Below, in pieces: positions 9,444-18,640 of a stretch of DNA of 64,000 nucleotides. How positions within the stretch are numbered: the stretch's first letter is position 1; the number at the start of each line of letters is the position of its first letter. The position numbers and the translations under genes are program-made. Origin of the DNA: Pantoea coffeiphila (GTDB lineage Bacteria > Pseudomonadota > Gammaproteobacteria > Enterobacterales > Enterobacteriaceae); NCBI RefSeq assembly GCF_016909495.1, contig NZ_JAFBFW010000003.1, positions 744,001 to 808,000 on the forward strand, in the 5' to 3' direction. Under the pieces are notes generated by a model. The model was not told where the DNA came from. It saw only the letters and a list, made by a program, of their open reading frames with translations, and made no database searches.

Positions 9444-10289
9444 TTACTGCCGCACCAGCCGTGACCGACCAGGCTTAAAATCGGCATTGGTTCGCCATGG
9501 GTTGATATCCAATCCACCGCGCCGGGTATAGCGAGCATAAACGCTCAGCGCTTCCGGCTGGCAGAAGCGCAGAATATCGCTGAAAATGCGCTCAACGCAC
9601 TGTTCGTGAAACTCATTGTGGTGGCGGAAGGAGACCAGGTAGCGCAGCAGTGCTTCCCGCTGAATGCGTGGGCCACGATAGCTGATTTGTACCGATCCCC
9701 AGTCCGGCTGGTTGGTGATCAAGCAGTTGGATTTCAGCAGATGGCTGACCAGCTGCTCTTCAACAACCTCACCATCGGTGGCATCGCGCAGGTAGTCGGC
9801 GTTAAATTCATAGCTGTCGATGACGATGTCTTGCTCATCAATACAGTGGCCGTCAAAGTGGCCGATTGGTTGGCCTTCAATTTCCTGCAGGCGGAACAGC
9901 GCCACGCTGACTTCGCCCTCGGCGCAGGCGCTGAGATCGCGCTCCAGCGTACGGCGAACTTCCCCCCAGTCGCTGAACGGAGTCTGGTTAAAGCTGTTGA
10001 GGTACAGTTTGAAGCTCTTGGATTCGATAAGATTGACACTGTCTGCCGACAGTGAAATTTCCCCGACGGCAACCTGCGGCAGGCCCTTGCTGTTTAGCCA
10101 GGACAATTCATACAGCGTCCAGATATCTGCGCCGCTAAAAGGCAGGTGATCAGGATATAACCCCAGAGGTTCACGATTCAGGCTGCGCGGAACCGCCTGC
10201 AGCAGCGCAGGCTGGTAGCTGTCGTGGTATTCTGTTGGTTTACCCAGCGTCAGGCCCTCAAGTGCCTGATGATTGTTGTAGCTAGACAT
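9444..10289 (-). CDS. queF: NADPH-dependent 7-cyano-7-deazaguanine reductase QueF
   Basis: Reduces preQ0 to preQ1 in queuosine biosynthesis. 281 aa is the long, two-T-fold (YqfD/QueF2) type found in gammaproteobacteria. The catalytic cysteine is Cys189 in [11 protein letters not shown]. The pathway enzymes QueE and QueD are encoded 18-22 kb away in the same window. Divergent from syd across a 120-bp gap. A small GC hairpin (about 9365-9382) lies after its stop. Confidence 0.96.
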   Translation of the reverse strand: MSSYNNHQALEGLTLGKPTEYHDSYQPALLQAVPRSLNREPLGLYPDHLPFSGADIWTLYELSWLNSKGLPQVAVGEISLSADSVNLIESKSFKLYLNSFNQTPFSDWGEVRRTLERDLSACAEGEVSVALFRLQEIEGQPIGHFDGHCIDEQDIVIDSYEFNADYLRDATDGEVVEEQLVSHLLKSNCLITNQPDWGSVQISYRGPRIQREALLRYLVSFRHHNEFHEQCVERIFSDILRFCQPEALSVYARYTRRGGLDINPWRTNADFKPGRSRLVRQ

Positions 10290-10409
10290 CGTGTTACCTT
10301 ATCGCCCGTACTGGCAGGCGCTGTTGCGAATTCGTCGGTCATCCGTCCGGAGGTGCTCCGGGCAATAGTGGGCGCTAGTGTACCTCAGCCAGGAAAGAGT
10401 GAAAAAAGA

Positions 10410-10964
10410 ATGATTGAACAAACCACCCAGGCATTAAACGATTTTACCCGGCGCTACTGTGAGCAGTGGCAGCAGCAGACTGGCCATGCGCCAGCCAGCG
10501 GCGAACTCTATGGTATTCCCTCGCCGTGCATTGTGGCGACCCATGAAGATGAAGTGTGGTGGTTGCCCCAGCCCTTCACGCTGGCAAAAAATCTGGATGC
10601 GGTTGAGCGCGCGCTGGATATTCAACTTCAGCCCGAAGTTGCGGCGTTCTATACCGCACAATTTGCCGGTGATATGGCCGGAACTTATGACGGAAAGGCG
10701 CTGTCTTTAGTACAAGTGTGGAGCGAAGAGGACTTTACCCGCGTTCAGGAAAACCTGATCGGTCATCTGGTCATGAAGCGGCGTTTGAAACATTCACCGA
10801 CTTTATTTATCGCTACCACCGAATCTGAGCTGGAAGTGGTCTCGGTTTGTAACCTTAGCGGTGAGGTCATCATTGAACAGTTAGGCACACAGAAAAAGCA
10901 GGTAATAGCGTCTTCCATTGAGAGTTTTCTTACTTATTTACAACCCCTTACTTCAGCCGATTAA
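10410..10964 (+). CDS. syd: SecY-interacting protein Syd
   Basis: Peripheral cytoplasmic-membrane protein that binds SecY and is proposed to monitor assembly of the Sec translocon. 184 aa from MIEQTTQALNDFTRRYCEQW, slightly longer than the 181 aa of E. coli. Conserved blocks include FAGDM and VQENLIGHLV. The frame is open upstream to 10224, but homology and the AAAAAAGA-type leader favour ATG 10410. The csrB gene follows on the same strand, a conserved order. Confidence 0.94.
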   Translation: MIEQTTQALNDFTRRYCEQWQQQTGHAPASGELYGIPSPCIVATHEDEVWWLPQPFTLAKNLDAVERALDIQLQPEVAAFYTAQFAGDMAGTYDGKALSLVQVWSEEDFTRVQENLIGHLVMKRRLKHSPTLFIATTESELEVVSVCNLSGEVIIEQLGTQKKQVIASSIESFLTYLQPLTSAD

Positions 10965-10982
10965 GACTGTAGCGATCTGTTT

Positions 10983-11000
10983 TGTGAGAGATGTCTTACA
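10983..11000 (+). promoter_or_regulatory. UvrY-type box upstream of csrB
   Basis: TGTGAGAGATGTCTTACA differs by one base from the perfect inverted repeat TGTGAGAGATCTCTTACA that UvrY binds far upstream of E. coli csrB. It lies about 180 bp before the inferred csrB 5' end. A second half-like element (TGTAAGAGATCGCTA) follows at about 11006-11020. BarA, the sensor for UvrY, is encoded 4-6 kb downstream. Confidence 0.8.
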
Positions 11001-11172
11001 TAAGATGTAAGAGATCGCTATGGATCGCCCAGACATTTCATGCAACATAAAATCAAAATTCATACGTATCATGATGTTATGGGTTTCCCCTTGAGGTTTC
11101 TCCATTCAAGCGATGAAAAAGGGCTCACAGGTATCTTGTTTGCTTATCTCAGTCTGGCAAACTTATCGCCAT

Positions 11173-11494
11173 CACGAAGGACACTCAGAACATCGAGATG
11201 AACGTCAGGATGATGTGCTCATGGAACGAGTGGGACCCATCGGGATGATGATGCAGGGAAAGGCTTCACAGATGAAGCGAGGACACCTCAGGATGAGGTA
11301 AGGGACACCTCCAGGACGGAGAATGTGAGCCGCACAGGATGGCGGTGGTTATGGATATCAAAGGATTACTGCCAGGAAGGCATTCGCTCAGGATAGCGCA
11401 GGGAAAAGTTTTCAAGGATGAGCAGGGAGCATTAAGGTAGCAGGATAGCTGCAAACGAACCGGGAGCACTGTTTTTACAGTGCTCCCTTTTTTT
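11173..11494 (+). ncRNA. csrB: CsrB, CsrA-sequestering small RNA
   Basis: Noncoding RNA that binds many copies of CsrA and so relieves its translational repression. The segment carries about 21 GGA motifs, many as CAGGAUG or CAGGGA in hairpin loops. Blocks such as CAGGGAAAGGCUUC, UCAAGGAUGAGCAGGGAGCA and CAAACGAACCGGGAGCACUG match E. coli CsrB. It ends with an 11-bp stem (GGGAGCACTGT / ACAGTGCTCCC) and seven T. The position between syd and yqcC is conserved. The 5' end is placed by alignment from memory and may be off by several bases. At about 320 nt it is shorter than the 369 nt of E. coli. Confidence 0.95.
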
Positions 11495-11610
11495 ATGCCT
11501 GTTTTTCAGGGATGAGCGTCTAATCTTAACGTGATGGCGGGAGTTGCGGCTCTCACCGCGATAGGTATATGCTTTGCGCCCTTTTCCTGGCACATTTTAA
11601 GAGGTGAATC

Positions 11611-11937
11611 ATGAGCCGTGAACTCGAAGTTCAGGAACGTTTGCAGGCTATTGAGCAGCAGCTTAAGTCCTGTGGCCTTTGGCAGTCATTTGCCCCTAAC
11701 AGCGAGGCTTTTGCCAGCGTAGAACCCTTCTGTGTGGATACCATGACCCCGCCGCAGTGGCTGCAGTGGATTTTCCTCCCGCGCATGCAGGCACTGCTGG
11801 ATGCAGGAGCGCCTCTGCCGGTAACGCTGGCGATCGCACCTTATTATGAAGTGGCGCTGGAAGGTGACATCCCGCAGCGCGCTCAGCTGCTGCACTGCCT
11901 GAATGCCATTGACCAGCTGTTTGAGTCACCGAACTAA
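11611..11937 (+). CDS. yqcC: YqcC family protein (DUF446)
   Basis: A 108-aa cytoplasmic protein of the DUF446 family; no biochemical role is established. Conserved features are DTMTPPQWLQWIFLPRM and the PYYEVAL segment near residues 75-85. No signal peptide or membrane segment. AAGAGGTG lies before the ATG. Its stop overlaps the truC start by one base (TAATG), so the two are cotranscribed, as in E. coli. Confidence 0.9.
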   Translation: MSRELEVQERLQAIEQQLKSCGLWQSFAPNSEAFASVEPFCVDTMTPPQWLQWIFLPRMQALLDAGAPLPVTLAIAPYYEVALEGDIPQRAQLLHCLNAIDQLFESPN

Positions 11938-12716
11938 TGCTGGAAATTATCTATCAGGATAGCTGGCTGGTGGCCGTCAATAAGCCTTCAGGCTGGCTGG
12001 TGCACCGTAGCTGGCTGGATCGCCACGAAACGGTATTTGTGATGCAGACGGTGCGCGATCAAATTGGCCAGCACGTTTACACCGTTCATCGGCTCGATCG
12101 CCCGACCTCCGGCGTCCTGCTGATGGCACTGTCGAGCGAAACGGCCCGCCTGCTGTCGCAGCAGTTTGAACAGCATCAAATCCAGAAAACCTATCATGCC
12201 GTGGTGCGCGGCTGGCTGGAAGGGGATGAACTGCTGGATTATCCCCTGACCGAAGAGCTGGACAAGATTGCCGATAAATTTAGCCAGCCGGATAAAGCGC
12301 CGCAGCCCGCCACAACGCACTGGCGCGGCGTAGCAATCACCGAACAGCCGGTGCCGGTCAGCCGCTACCCCAGCTCGCGCTATTCACTGGTGGAAATGCT
12401 GCCGCAGACCGGCCGTAAACACCAGCTTCGTCGCCATATGACTCATCTGCGACACCCGATTATTGGCGACAGTGCCCACGGTGACTTAAAGCAAAACCGC
12501 GGCGCGGCGCAGCATTTTGGTATGAACCGGCTGATGCTGCATGCCAGCAAACTAGAGTTAGCTCATCCAGTCACCGGTGAGCCGCTTGAACTGCGTGCCG
12601 GGTTGGATGGAGTCTGGCAGCGGGCAATGCAGCAGTTTGGCTGGCAGGATTGTCTCCCTGAGGTTCCCAGGGTTGAGTTAAACGAGGAAACCCCGCAGGA
12701 TAGTGGGCAAATTTAG
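11937..12716 (+). CDS. truC: tRNA pseudouridine(65) synthase TruC
   Basis: Isomerises uridine 65 to pseudouridine in the T arm of certain tRNAs (Ile, Asp in E. coli). 259 aa, RluA family. The catalytic aspartate is Asp54 in HRLDRPTSGVLL. GRKHQLRRHMTHL and the later RluA blocks are present. It starts inside the yqcC stop codon and is followed 15 nt later by yqcA, forming a three-gene unit downstream of csrB. Confidence 0.96.
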   Translation: MLEIIYQDSWLVAVNKPSGWLVHRSWLDRHETVFVMQTVRDQIGQHVYTVHRLDRPTSGVLLMALSSETARLLSQQFEQHQIQKTYHAVVRGWLEGDELLDYPLTEELDKIADKFSQPDKAPQPATTHWRGVAITEQPVPVSRYPSSRYSLVEMLPQTGRKHQLRRHMTHLRHPIIGDSAHGDLKQNRGAAQHFGMNRLMLHASKLELAHPVTGEPLELRAGLDGVWQRAMQQFGWQDCLPEVPRVELNEETPQDSGQI

Positions 12717-12731
12717 CATCCGGAGAGAATG

Positions 12732-13181
12732 ATGGCTGAGGTAGGCATTTTTGTTGGTACGGTATACGGAAACGCGCTGTTGGTGGCTGAAGAAGCAGAG
12801 CCGCTGCTGGCGGAAGCCGGTCACCAGGTGAAGATTTTTGAAGATCCTAAGCTGGATGACTGGAAGCGCTATGAAGGACAGGTCGCGCTGGTGATTACCT
12901 CCACAACCGGGCAGGGTGATTTGCCGGACAGTATCGCATCCTTATTCCATGGTATTAAAGACAGCCTCGGCTACCAGCCAACCCTGCGCTACGGCGTTAT
13001 TGCACTGGGTGACAGCAGCTATGACGATTTCTGCGGTGCGGGCAAGAAATTTGATGCACTGCTGCAGGAACAAAGTGCCGTCCGCGTGGGTGATGTTCTG
13101 CTGGTGGATGCCGGTGAAAACCCGGAGCCGGAAGAAGTGACCTCGCCGTGGGTGGAGCAGTGGGCTAAGCTGATTAGCTAG
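12732..13181 (+). CDS. yqcA: Flavodoxin YqcA
   Basis: Short-chain flavodoxin that binds FMN; a MioC-like redox carrier whose partner is unknown. 149 aa from the second of two adjacent ATGs, chosen because GGAGAG sits at a workable distance from 12732 and only 1 nt from 12729. The phosphate-binding loop [10 protein letters not shown] and the FMN loops [12 protein letters not shown] and [12 protein letters not shown] are clear. Third gene of yqcC-truC-yqcA. Confidence 0.94.
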   Translation: MAEVGIFVGTVYGNALLVAEEAEPLLAEAGHQVKIFEDPKLDDWKRYEGQVALVITSTTGQGDLPDSIASLFHGIKDSLGYQPTLRYGVIALGDSSYDDFCGAGKKFDALLQEQSAVRVGDVLLVDAGENPEPEEVTSPWVEQWAKLIS

Positions 13182-13193
13182 TCAATGCTCATC

Positions 13194-13215
13194 GGGCGGC
13201 CCTGCCGGGTCGCCC
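13194..13215 (+). terminator. Hairpin after yqcA
   Basis: GGGCGGCCC and GGGTCGCCC pair with one G/T position around a TGCC loop, followed by a weakly T-rich tail. Probable end of the yqcC-truC-yqcA unit; termination strength is uncertain. Confidence 0.45.
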
Positions 13216-13242
13216 TGCTTTCATCCGCTGATGGGATAGCCT

Positions 13243-14391
13243 GTGAAAATTGTTATCGCCCCAGATTCTTACAAAGAAAGCCTCTCTGCACTGGATGTTG
13301 CCTCGCAGATTGAAAAAGGTTTTCGCGAAATATTCCCCCATGCTCACTACGTTAAACTACCGGTTGCCGATGGCGGTGAAGGGACGGTTGAAGCGATGGT
13401 TGCCGCAACGGGGGGGAAAATCATCCCGCTCCGCGTTACCGGCCCGCTGGGCAATCCCGTTGATGCTTTCTACGGCCTTTCCGGCGACGGGTGCTGCGCA
13501 ATTATTGAAATGGCGGCGGCCAGTGGGCTGGAACAGGTTCCGCCCGCCAGTCGTGATGTCCTGCGTGCTACCAGCTGGGGAACCGGTGAGCTGATCCGCC
13601 ACGCGCTGGACAGCGGTATTGAACATTTGATTATCGGTATTGGCGGCAGCGCGACCAACGACGGCGGTGCTGGCATGGTGCAGGCTCTGGGTGCAAAACT
13701 GCTGAATCATCAGGGCGAGGAAATTGGCCCCGGCGGTGCGGCACTGGCCCAGCTGGCTAATATTGATGTCAGCGGTTTAGACCCGCGTATTGCCCGCTGC
13801 CGTATAGAAGTTGCCTGTGATGTGACTAACCCGTTGACGGGTGAGCAGGGGGCTTCGGCGGTATTTGGTCCGCAAAAGGGTGCGACTCCGCAGCAGGTCC
13901 GCCAGTTGGATGCAGCGCTGGCGCATTTCGCCGCGATAATCCAGCGCGATCTGGCTGTGGATGTGCTTAACGTTCCCGGCGGCGGTGCTGCGGGCGGCAT
14001 GGGGGCGGGGCTGTATGCTTTTTGCCAGGCCACGCTGCGCCCGGGCATTGAAATTGTTACCGATGCCCTCGGGCTGGATGAGCTGGTACGGGATGCCACG
14101 CTGGTGATCACCGGTGAAGGGCGCATTGATAGTCAAACTATTCACGGTAAGGTGCCGGTCGGCGTGGCGCGCATTGCCAAACGTTACAATAAGCCGGTGA
14201 TTGCTATTGCCGGCAGTCTGACGAGTGATGTTGGCGTCGTACACCAGCACGGCCTTGATGCCGTATTCAGTGTGATCTATCGAATTTGCAGCCTTGAAGA
14301 AGCGTTACAGGAAGCGGCGGAAAACGTGCGTTTGACCGCACGCAATGTCGCGGCAACGCTGTCAGCCGGACGGGGTATTGCCGTCAACTGA
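13243..14391 (+). CDS. garK: Glycerate 2-kinase (GarK/GlxK family)
   Basis: Phosphorylates D-glycerate to 2-phosphoglycerate, feeding lower glycolysis just above enolase. 382 aa, the normal length of this kinase type. The N-terminal IAPDSYKESLSA, ADGGEGTVEAM, GIGGSATNDGGAGM and VITGEGRIDSQT motifs are all intact. The start is GTG (VKIVIAPDS). E. coli garK and glxK encode near-identical activities and I cannot say which is the orthologue. In E. coli the corresponding side of barA carries glucarate genes (gud), so this is a lineage-specific neighbour. Confidence 0.9.
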   Translation: MKIVIAPDSYKESLSALDVASQIEKGFREIFPHAHYVKLPVADGGEGTVEAMVAATGGKIIPLRVTGPLGNPVDAFYGLSGDGCCAIIEMAAASGLEQVPPASRDVLRATSWGTGELIRHALDSGIEHLIIGIGGSATNDGGAGMVQALGAKLLNHQGEEIGPGGAALAQLANIDVSGLDPRIARCRIEVACDVTNPLTGEQGASAVFGPQKGATPQQVRQLDAALAHFAAIIQRDLAVDVLNVPGGGAAGGMGAGLYAFCQATLRPGIEIVTDALGLDELVRDATLVITGEGRIDSQTIHGKVPVGVARIAKRYNKPVIAIAGSLTSDVGVVHQHGLDAVFSVIYRICSLEEALQEAAENVRLTARNVAATLSAGRGIAVN

Positions 14392-14402
14392 ACAGCGTAG
14401 AT

Positions 14403-14430
14403 CTGAGCCCGCCGGGCTTAGCGGGCTCAG
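14403..14430. terminator. Bidirectional-type hairpin between convergent garK and barA
   Basis: 10-bp perfect stem (CTGAGCCCGC / GCGGGCTCAG) with an 8-base loop, between the two convergent stop codons. No T run on either strand, so termination would be weak or factor-assisted. Confidence 0.45.
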
Positions 14431-14432
14431 GT

Positions 14433-17162
14433 TCAGGATATTTTCAACTGTTCTCTGGCCAGCTGCGCCACGTTATCCATCTCATCCAGCAGCTCGAGCA
14501 ATTCAGGCTCAATGGCGGCGATATCCTCATGTTTCATTAAACTCTGCTCCAGTTCCTGGCAAAGCTTTTTCATATGCGGCACGCCGCTGTAGCTGGCGCT
14601 ACCGTGCAGTTTATGAATGATGTCACGCAGACCTGTTGGATTATTGGTTTCCATAAACTGTTCCACCAGCGTACGGACCTCCGGCAGGAAATCGACCAGC
14701 ATTTGCAGCAGATCGCGTGCCAGATCGGGTTTATTCGCAGCCTGACGTAACGCCAGTGCCCAGTCCAGCGATACGGGGCCACTCTGCGGCAGCAGCAGGG
14801 TTTCTTTCCTGGCAGGCAGATAACGCGCCAGCAGATGACTCAGCTTTTGCTCATCAATCGGTTTGGCCAGGTAGTCATTCATGCCGGCTTTAGCCAGCTT
14901 TTCGCGTTCGCCTTCCAGTGCGTGTGCCGTAACGGCGACAATCGGCGTGTTGTGATGCTGGGGGAGTTCGCGTATGACTTCACTCGCACGGATACCGTCG
15001 ATATCCGGCATCTGAATATCCATCAGAATAATGTCCAGATTCTGCTGTCTTGCCTGTTGAATAGCCGATTCTCCGCTGTCGCACAGGACAATATGTTCAA
15101 CCAGCTCCTCCAGCAGCGCGCCGATGAGCTTCAGATTAGCCGGATTATCATCTACGGCCATGACGCGGATTGACAGGCGTGAGTTGCCGGACTGAGGGGG
15201 AATATCGCGCGTGTGGTGATCCACCAGGATCGGCAACAGGCGGGCCATGGAAAGGGGCTTAATCAGACAGGCGGTTACGCCACGAGCTTTTAGCTGTTCA
15301 GCATAGATTTGCATCTGGAAAGGCAGCGCAAGGATCAGGCTATTGGCGCGCTGTAGCATCGGCGACAGCTGTTCTCCGGTAATTTCCTGGGTGTTATGTA
15401 CGTCAATCGGCAACCCGAGCAGCAGCACATCGTAGTGCGTTTCCTGCAAACCGGCGAGCGACGGACTGTAACTGACTTTCATCGGCGTGGCGCTCAGCAT
15501 ATCCAGCATCGCCTGAGCCGCAGCGGTATTGGATTCAACATAGGCCAGGTGCTGGCCTGTAAGGCAGTCGAGCATGTGGGGATCGCTGGCGGCATTCGGG
15601 TTCAGCGCCAGATTAACGTGGAACCAGAAGGTGGATCCGTGATTCAGGCGGCTGTGGAAGGAAATTTCTCCGCCCATTTCATTCACCAGCTTTTGCGTAA
15701 TGACCAGACCCAGACCTGTGCCCCCGTGGCGGCGGGAAATGCTGGCATCCGCCTGGCGGAAGGCCTGGAACAGCTGCGACTGCTGCTTTTCAGAAATACC
15801 GATGCCGGTATCATGGATTTGCACTTCCAGTTCCATGCGATTGTTGCTTAGTGCGCGCTTCTCCACGCGGATATCGATATTGCCGCGCTCGGTAAATTTA
15901 ATCGCATTACCGAGCAGGTTCACAATAATCTGCTGCATACGCAGCGGGTCACCGATGGCGTTATCCGGCACGTCGCTCTGAATATTCAGCGTCAGCTCCA
16001 GCCCTTTCTCATGCGCCGATTGCGCCAGCAGCACAACCACTTCATCCAGCGTGGCGCGCAGCGGGAACGGGATGGTTTCCAGAACCAGTTTGCCGGCCTC
16101 CAGCTTAGAGAAGTCCAGCACATCATTGATGATGCTCAGCAAGTTATTGGCCGACCGCTCGATGGTATTCAGATAGTCGCGTTGGGTTGAGTTGAGCGTG
16201 GTTTTCAGCGTCTGGCGGGTAAAACCGATCACCCCGTTAAGCGGTGTTCGCAGTTCGTGAGACATATTGGCAAGGAATTCAGATTTAATTCGCGCCGCTT
16301 CCTGCGCCCGTTTTTTTGCCAGATCCAGTTCAACGTTTTGAATTTCCATCTGCTCAAGCGTTTCACGCAGATCGGAGGTGGCCTGATCGATATTCTGCTG
16401 CATCTCTTCGTGATAGGCCGTCAGCGACATGGCCATCGAGTTAATGCCGTTTTTCAGTACGTCCAGCTCGCCGAGCATGTAGCCTTCCATTCGGCTGTCG
16501 AGCTGGCCGCGGCGAATGCGGTCTACGGTACTGACCATATTGCGAATGGGCCCCGTCACATCCCGCATCAGACGATAGGCAAACAGCATGGCAATGCACA
16601 GGCAGAGCAGCACCAGCAGAGTGGAGATAAACACCTCTTTATACTGCTGTAGCCGGACGGATTGCAGATCGAGTTCAATCGCAACGTAGCCCAGCGGATT
16701 ACCGGTTGGTTTGGCATCCCAGCCTGGTGACTCGTCCGGGTAGTAACTTTCCGACAGGATCGGCGTTCGCAGGATCACCGAATTACCGTGGCGTTCCTTC
16801 AAATAGCGGGCAGTGAGGGGCGTATTGTCAGGCATGCGCAGCAGATCGGGGTTTTGCAGGTAGTTCGACGTCACAAACAGCCTGTTGTGATCGTCGAAAA
16901 CGGAAATAGCCCGAACAATATCTGAATGGCGCCGATGGAGCAGGCTGACCAGCTGGCGAACCGACTCGCGGCTGCGGAAGGTCATGCCATACTCACTGGA
17001 TACCGCCAGTGGCTCAATGATGTTGATCCCGGCGTCGGTGAGCTGGCTCTGTAATTCGTTATAGCGGTTGACCACAAAAAAAGTTGAGAGCAGCAGTCCG
17101 ATCATCAGCGTTGGTGCCAGGATCAGAATCATCATTCGCGCCCGCAGGCTGTATTTGGTCAT
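14433..17162 (-). CDS. barA: Hybrid sensor histidine kinase BarA
   Basis: Tripartite inner-membrane sensor kinase that phosphorylates UvrY and so switches on CsrB/CsrC; in E. coli it senses short-chain carboxylates. 909 aa. One membrane helix lies near residues 9-31, followed by a periplasmic region. A second helix near 178-200 leads into HAMP, then a HisKA domain with His302 ([12 protein letters not shown]) and an HATPase domain (DTGIGI, GGTGLGL). A pseudo-receiver-like segment is followed by a receiver with Asp715 (ILMDIQMPD) and an HPt domain with His853 ([10 protein letters not shown]). All relay residues are present. Its regulatory output csrB is in the same window. Confidence 0.97.
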   Translation of the reverse strand: MTKYSLRARMMILILAPTLMIGLLLSTFFVVNRYNELQSQLTDAGINIIEPLAVSSEYGMTFRSRESVRQLVSLLHRRHSDIVRAISVFDDHNRLFVTSNYLQNPDLLRMPDNTPLTARYLKERHGNSVILRTPILSESYYPDESPGWDAKPTGNPLGYVAIELDLQSVRLQQYKEVFISTLLVLLCLCIAMLFAYRLMRDVTGPIRNMVSTVDRIRRGQLDSRMEGYMLGELDVLKNGINSMAMSLTAYHEEMQQNIDQATSDLRETLEQMEIQNVELDLAKKRAQEAARIKSEFLANMSHELRTPLNGVIGFTRQTLKTTLNSTQRDYLNTIERSANNLLSIINDVLDFSKLEAGKLVLETIPFPLRATLDEVVVLLAQSAHEKGLELTLNIQSDVPDNAIGDPLRMQQIIVNLLGNAIKFTERGNIDIRVEKRALSNNRMELEVQIHDTGIGISEKQQSQLFQAFRQADASISRRHGGTGLGLVITQKLVNEMGGEISFHSRLNHGSTFWFHVNLALNPNAASDPHMLDCLTGQHLAYVESNTAAAQAMLDMLSATPMKVSYSPSLAGLQETHYDVLLLGLPIDVHNTQEITGEQLSPMLQRANSLILALPFQMQIYAEQLKARGVTACLIKPLSMARLLPILVDHHTRDIPPQSGNSRLSIRVMAVDDNPANLKLIGALLEELVEHIVLCDSGESAIQQARQQNLDIILMDIQMPDIDGIRASEVIRELPQHHNTPIVAVTAHALEGEREKLAKAGMNDYLAKPIDEQKLSHLLARYLPARKETLLLPQSGPVSLDWALALRQAANKPDLARDLLQMLVDFLPEVRTLVEQFMETNNPTGLRDIIHKLHGSASYSGVPHMKKLCQELEQSLMKHEDIAAIEPELLELLDEMDNVAQLAREQLKIS

Positions 17163-17293
17163 AGTATTCCCTGTGAGAAACGGCTTGCTCCACTTTCCTG
17201 CGACATTTTATCCTGTACAGGTCGAATTCCATCACTCGCCAGGGTAGGCTACGCCGATTTTTTTCGGCACTACGTTTGAGAAGCAATGAAATA

Positions 17294-18610
17294 ATGGCGC
17301 AATTCTACTCTGCAAAACGGCGCGTGACGACCCGCCAGAAAATAACAGTTGTCGTTAATGACCTTGATGCATTTGGTCAGGGCGTGGCACGCCATAATGG
17401 CAAAGCGCTTTTTGTGCAGGGAGCACTGCCTGGTGAACAGGTTGAAGTTGAAATCAGTGAAGATAAGCGCCAGTACTCCCGCGGTTCAGTTAAGCGAATT
17501 CTCGCGGCCAGCCCACAGCGCGTTCACCCCCGCTGTCCGCATTATAGTCGCTGCGGCGGCTGCCAGCAGCAGCATGTGCCGGTTGAGCTACAGCAGCAAA
17601 GTAAAGCCAGTGCGCTGGCACATATGCTTTCAAAGGAGAGCGGTTCACCGGTCGCGGTGGATGATATTATTTCCGGCCAGGCATGGGGCTATCGGCGGCG
17701 TGCGCGTCTGAGCCTGAATTATCAGGTAAAAACGCAGACTCTGCAGATGGGATTTCGCGAGCAGGCCTCCAGTGATTTGGTCAGTATCACCCAGTGCCCC
17801 ATTTTGAAGCCCGAACTTAATGCGTTAATTCAGCCGCTCCATCTATTGTTAAGCGGGCTACAGGCCGTCAGGCGACTTGGCCACGTTGAAATGGTGCTGG
17901 CAGATAACGGTCCGCTGCTGGTTTTGCGTCATCTTGATGCACTCAGCGCCGCGGATCGTCAAAAACTGGAACGCTTTTCGCATAAACATCAACTCTCGCT
18001 GTTTCTTGCGCCGGATAGTGACACTCTGGAGCAGCTTAACGGAGAAATGCCGGTTATCCATTCCGGCCCGTTAGGTTTGACCTTCAGCCCGCGAGATTTT
18101 ATCCAGGTTAACGATGAAGTTAATCAGCAGATGGTGGCCCGTGCGCTGGCGTGGCTGGACCTGCAGCCGCAGGATCGGGTGCTGGATCTGTTCTGCGGAA
18201 TGGGCAACTTTACCCTGCCTATGGGAAATTTGGCTGAAAATGTCGTGGGTGTGGAGGGTGTTGCAGCATTAGTGGCAAAGGCTGCGTATAATGCAGCATT
18301 AAATAATCTGAACAATGTCGCGTTTTACCAGCATAACCTTGAAGAAGACGTGACAAGTCAGCCCTGGGCTGGCGAAGGATTCAATAAGGTGTTACTGGAC
18401 CCGGCGCGCGCCGGAGCGGCCGGAGTGATGGAGCATATTGTTAAACTTGCGCCGGAACTCGTGGTCTATGTTTCCTGTAACCCGACAACACTTGCCAGGG
18501 ACAGTCAGGTACTCCTGAAGTCCGGCTACCAATTGGAGCGGGTGACAATGCTCGATATGTTTCCACATACCGGGCATCTGGAATCCATGGTGCTGTTTAG
18601 CCGAAAATAA
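17294..18610 (+). CDS. rlmD: 23S rRNA (uracil(1939)-C5)-methyltransferase RlmD (RumA)
   Basis: Methylates U1939 of 23S rRNA with S-adenosylmethionine. 438 aa from [10 protein letters not shown]. An N-terminal TRAM domain is followed by the 4Fe-4S ligands Cys81, Cys87, Cys90 ([10 protein letters not shown]) and Cys168. The SAM-binding motif is [10 protein letters not shown] and the catalytic nucleophile Cys395 (VYVSCNPTT). The frame is open upstream to 17276, but homology favours ATG 17294. Divergent from barA and 30 nt upstream of relA, as in E. coli. Confidence 0.97.
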   Translation: MAQFYSAKRRVTTRQKITVVVNDLDAFGQGVARHNGKALFVQGALPGEQVEVEISEDKRQYSRGSVKRILAASPQRVHPRCPHYSRCGGCQQQHVPVELQQQSKASALAHMLSKESGSPVAVDDIISGQAWGYRRRARLSLNYQVKTQTLQMGFREQASSDLVSITQCPILKPELNALIQPLHLLLSGLQAVRRLGHVEMVLADNGPLLVLRHLDALSAADRQKLERFSHKHQLSLFLAPDSDTLEQLNGEMPVIHSGPLGLTFSPRDFIQVNDEVNQQMVARALAWLDLQPQDRVLDLFCGMGNFTLPMGNLAENVVGVEGVAALVAKAAYNAALNNLNNVAFYQHNLEEDVTSQPWAGEGFNKVLLDPARAGAAGVMEHIVKLAPELVVYVSCNPTTLARDSQVLLKSGYQLERVTMLDMFPHTGHLESMVLFSRK

Positions 18611-18640
18611 GCCCTGAACGGGGCTATGCCAGGAGAGGAT

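Noticed and set aside
11113..11301. 62-aa frame on the plus strand
   Set aside because: It lies inside the csrB promoter and RNA; the sequence is explained by CsrB motifs.
14433..17162. Possible frameshift or domain loss in BarA
   Set aside because: All relay residues (His302, Asp715, His853) and domains are present in one frame; it is merely 9 residues shorter than in E. coli.
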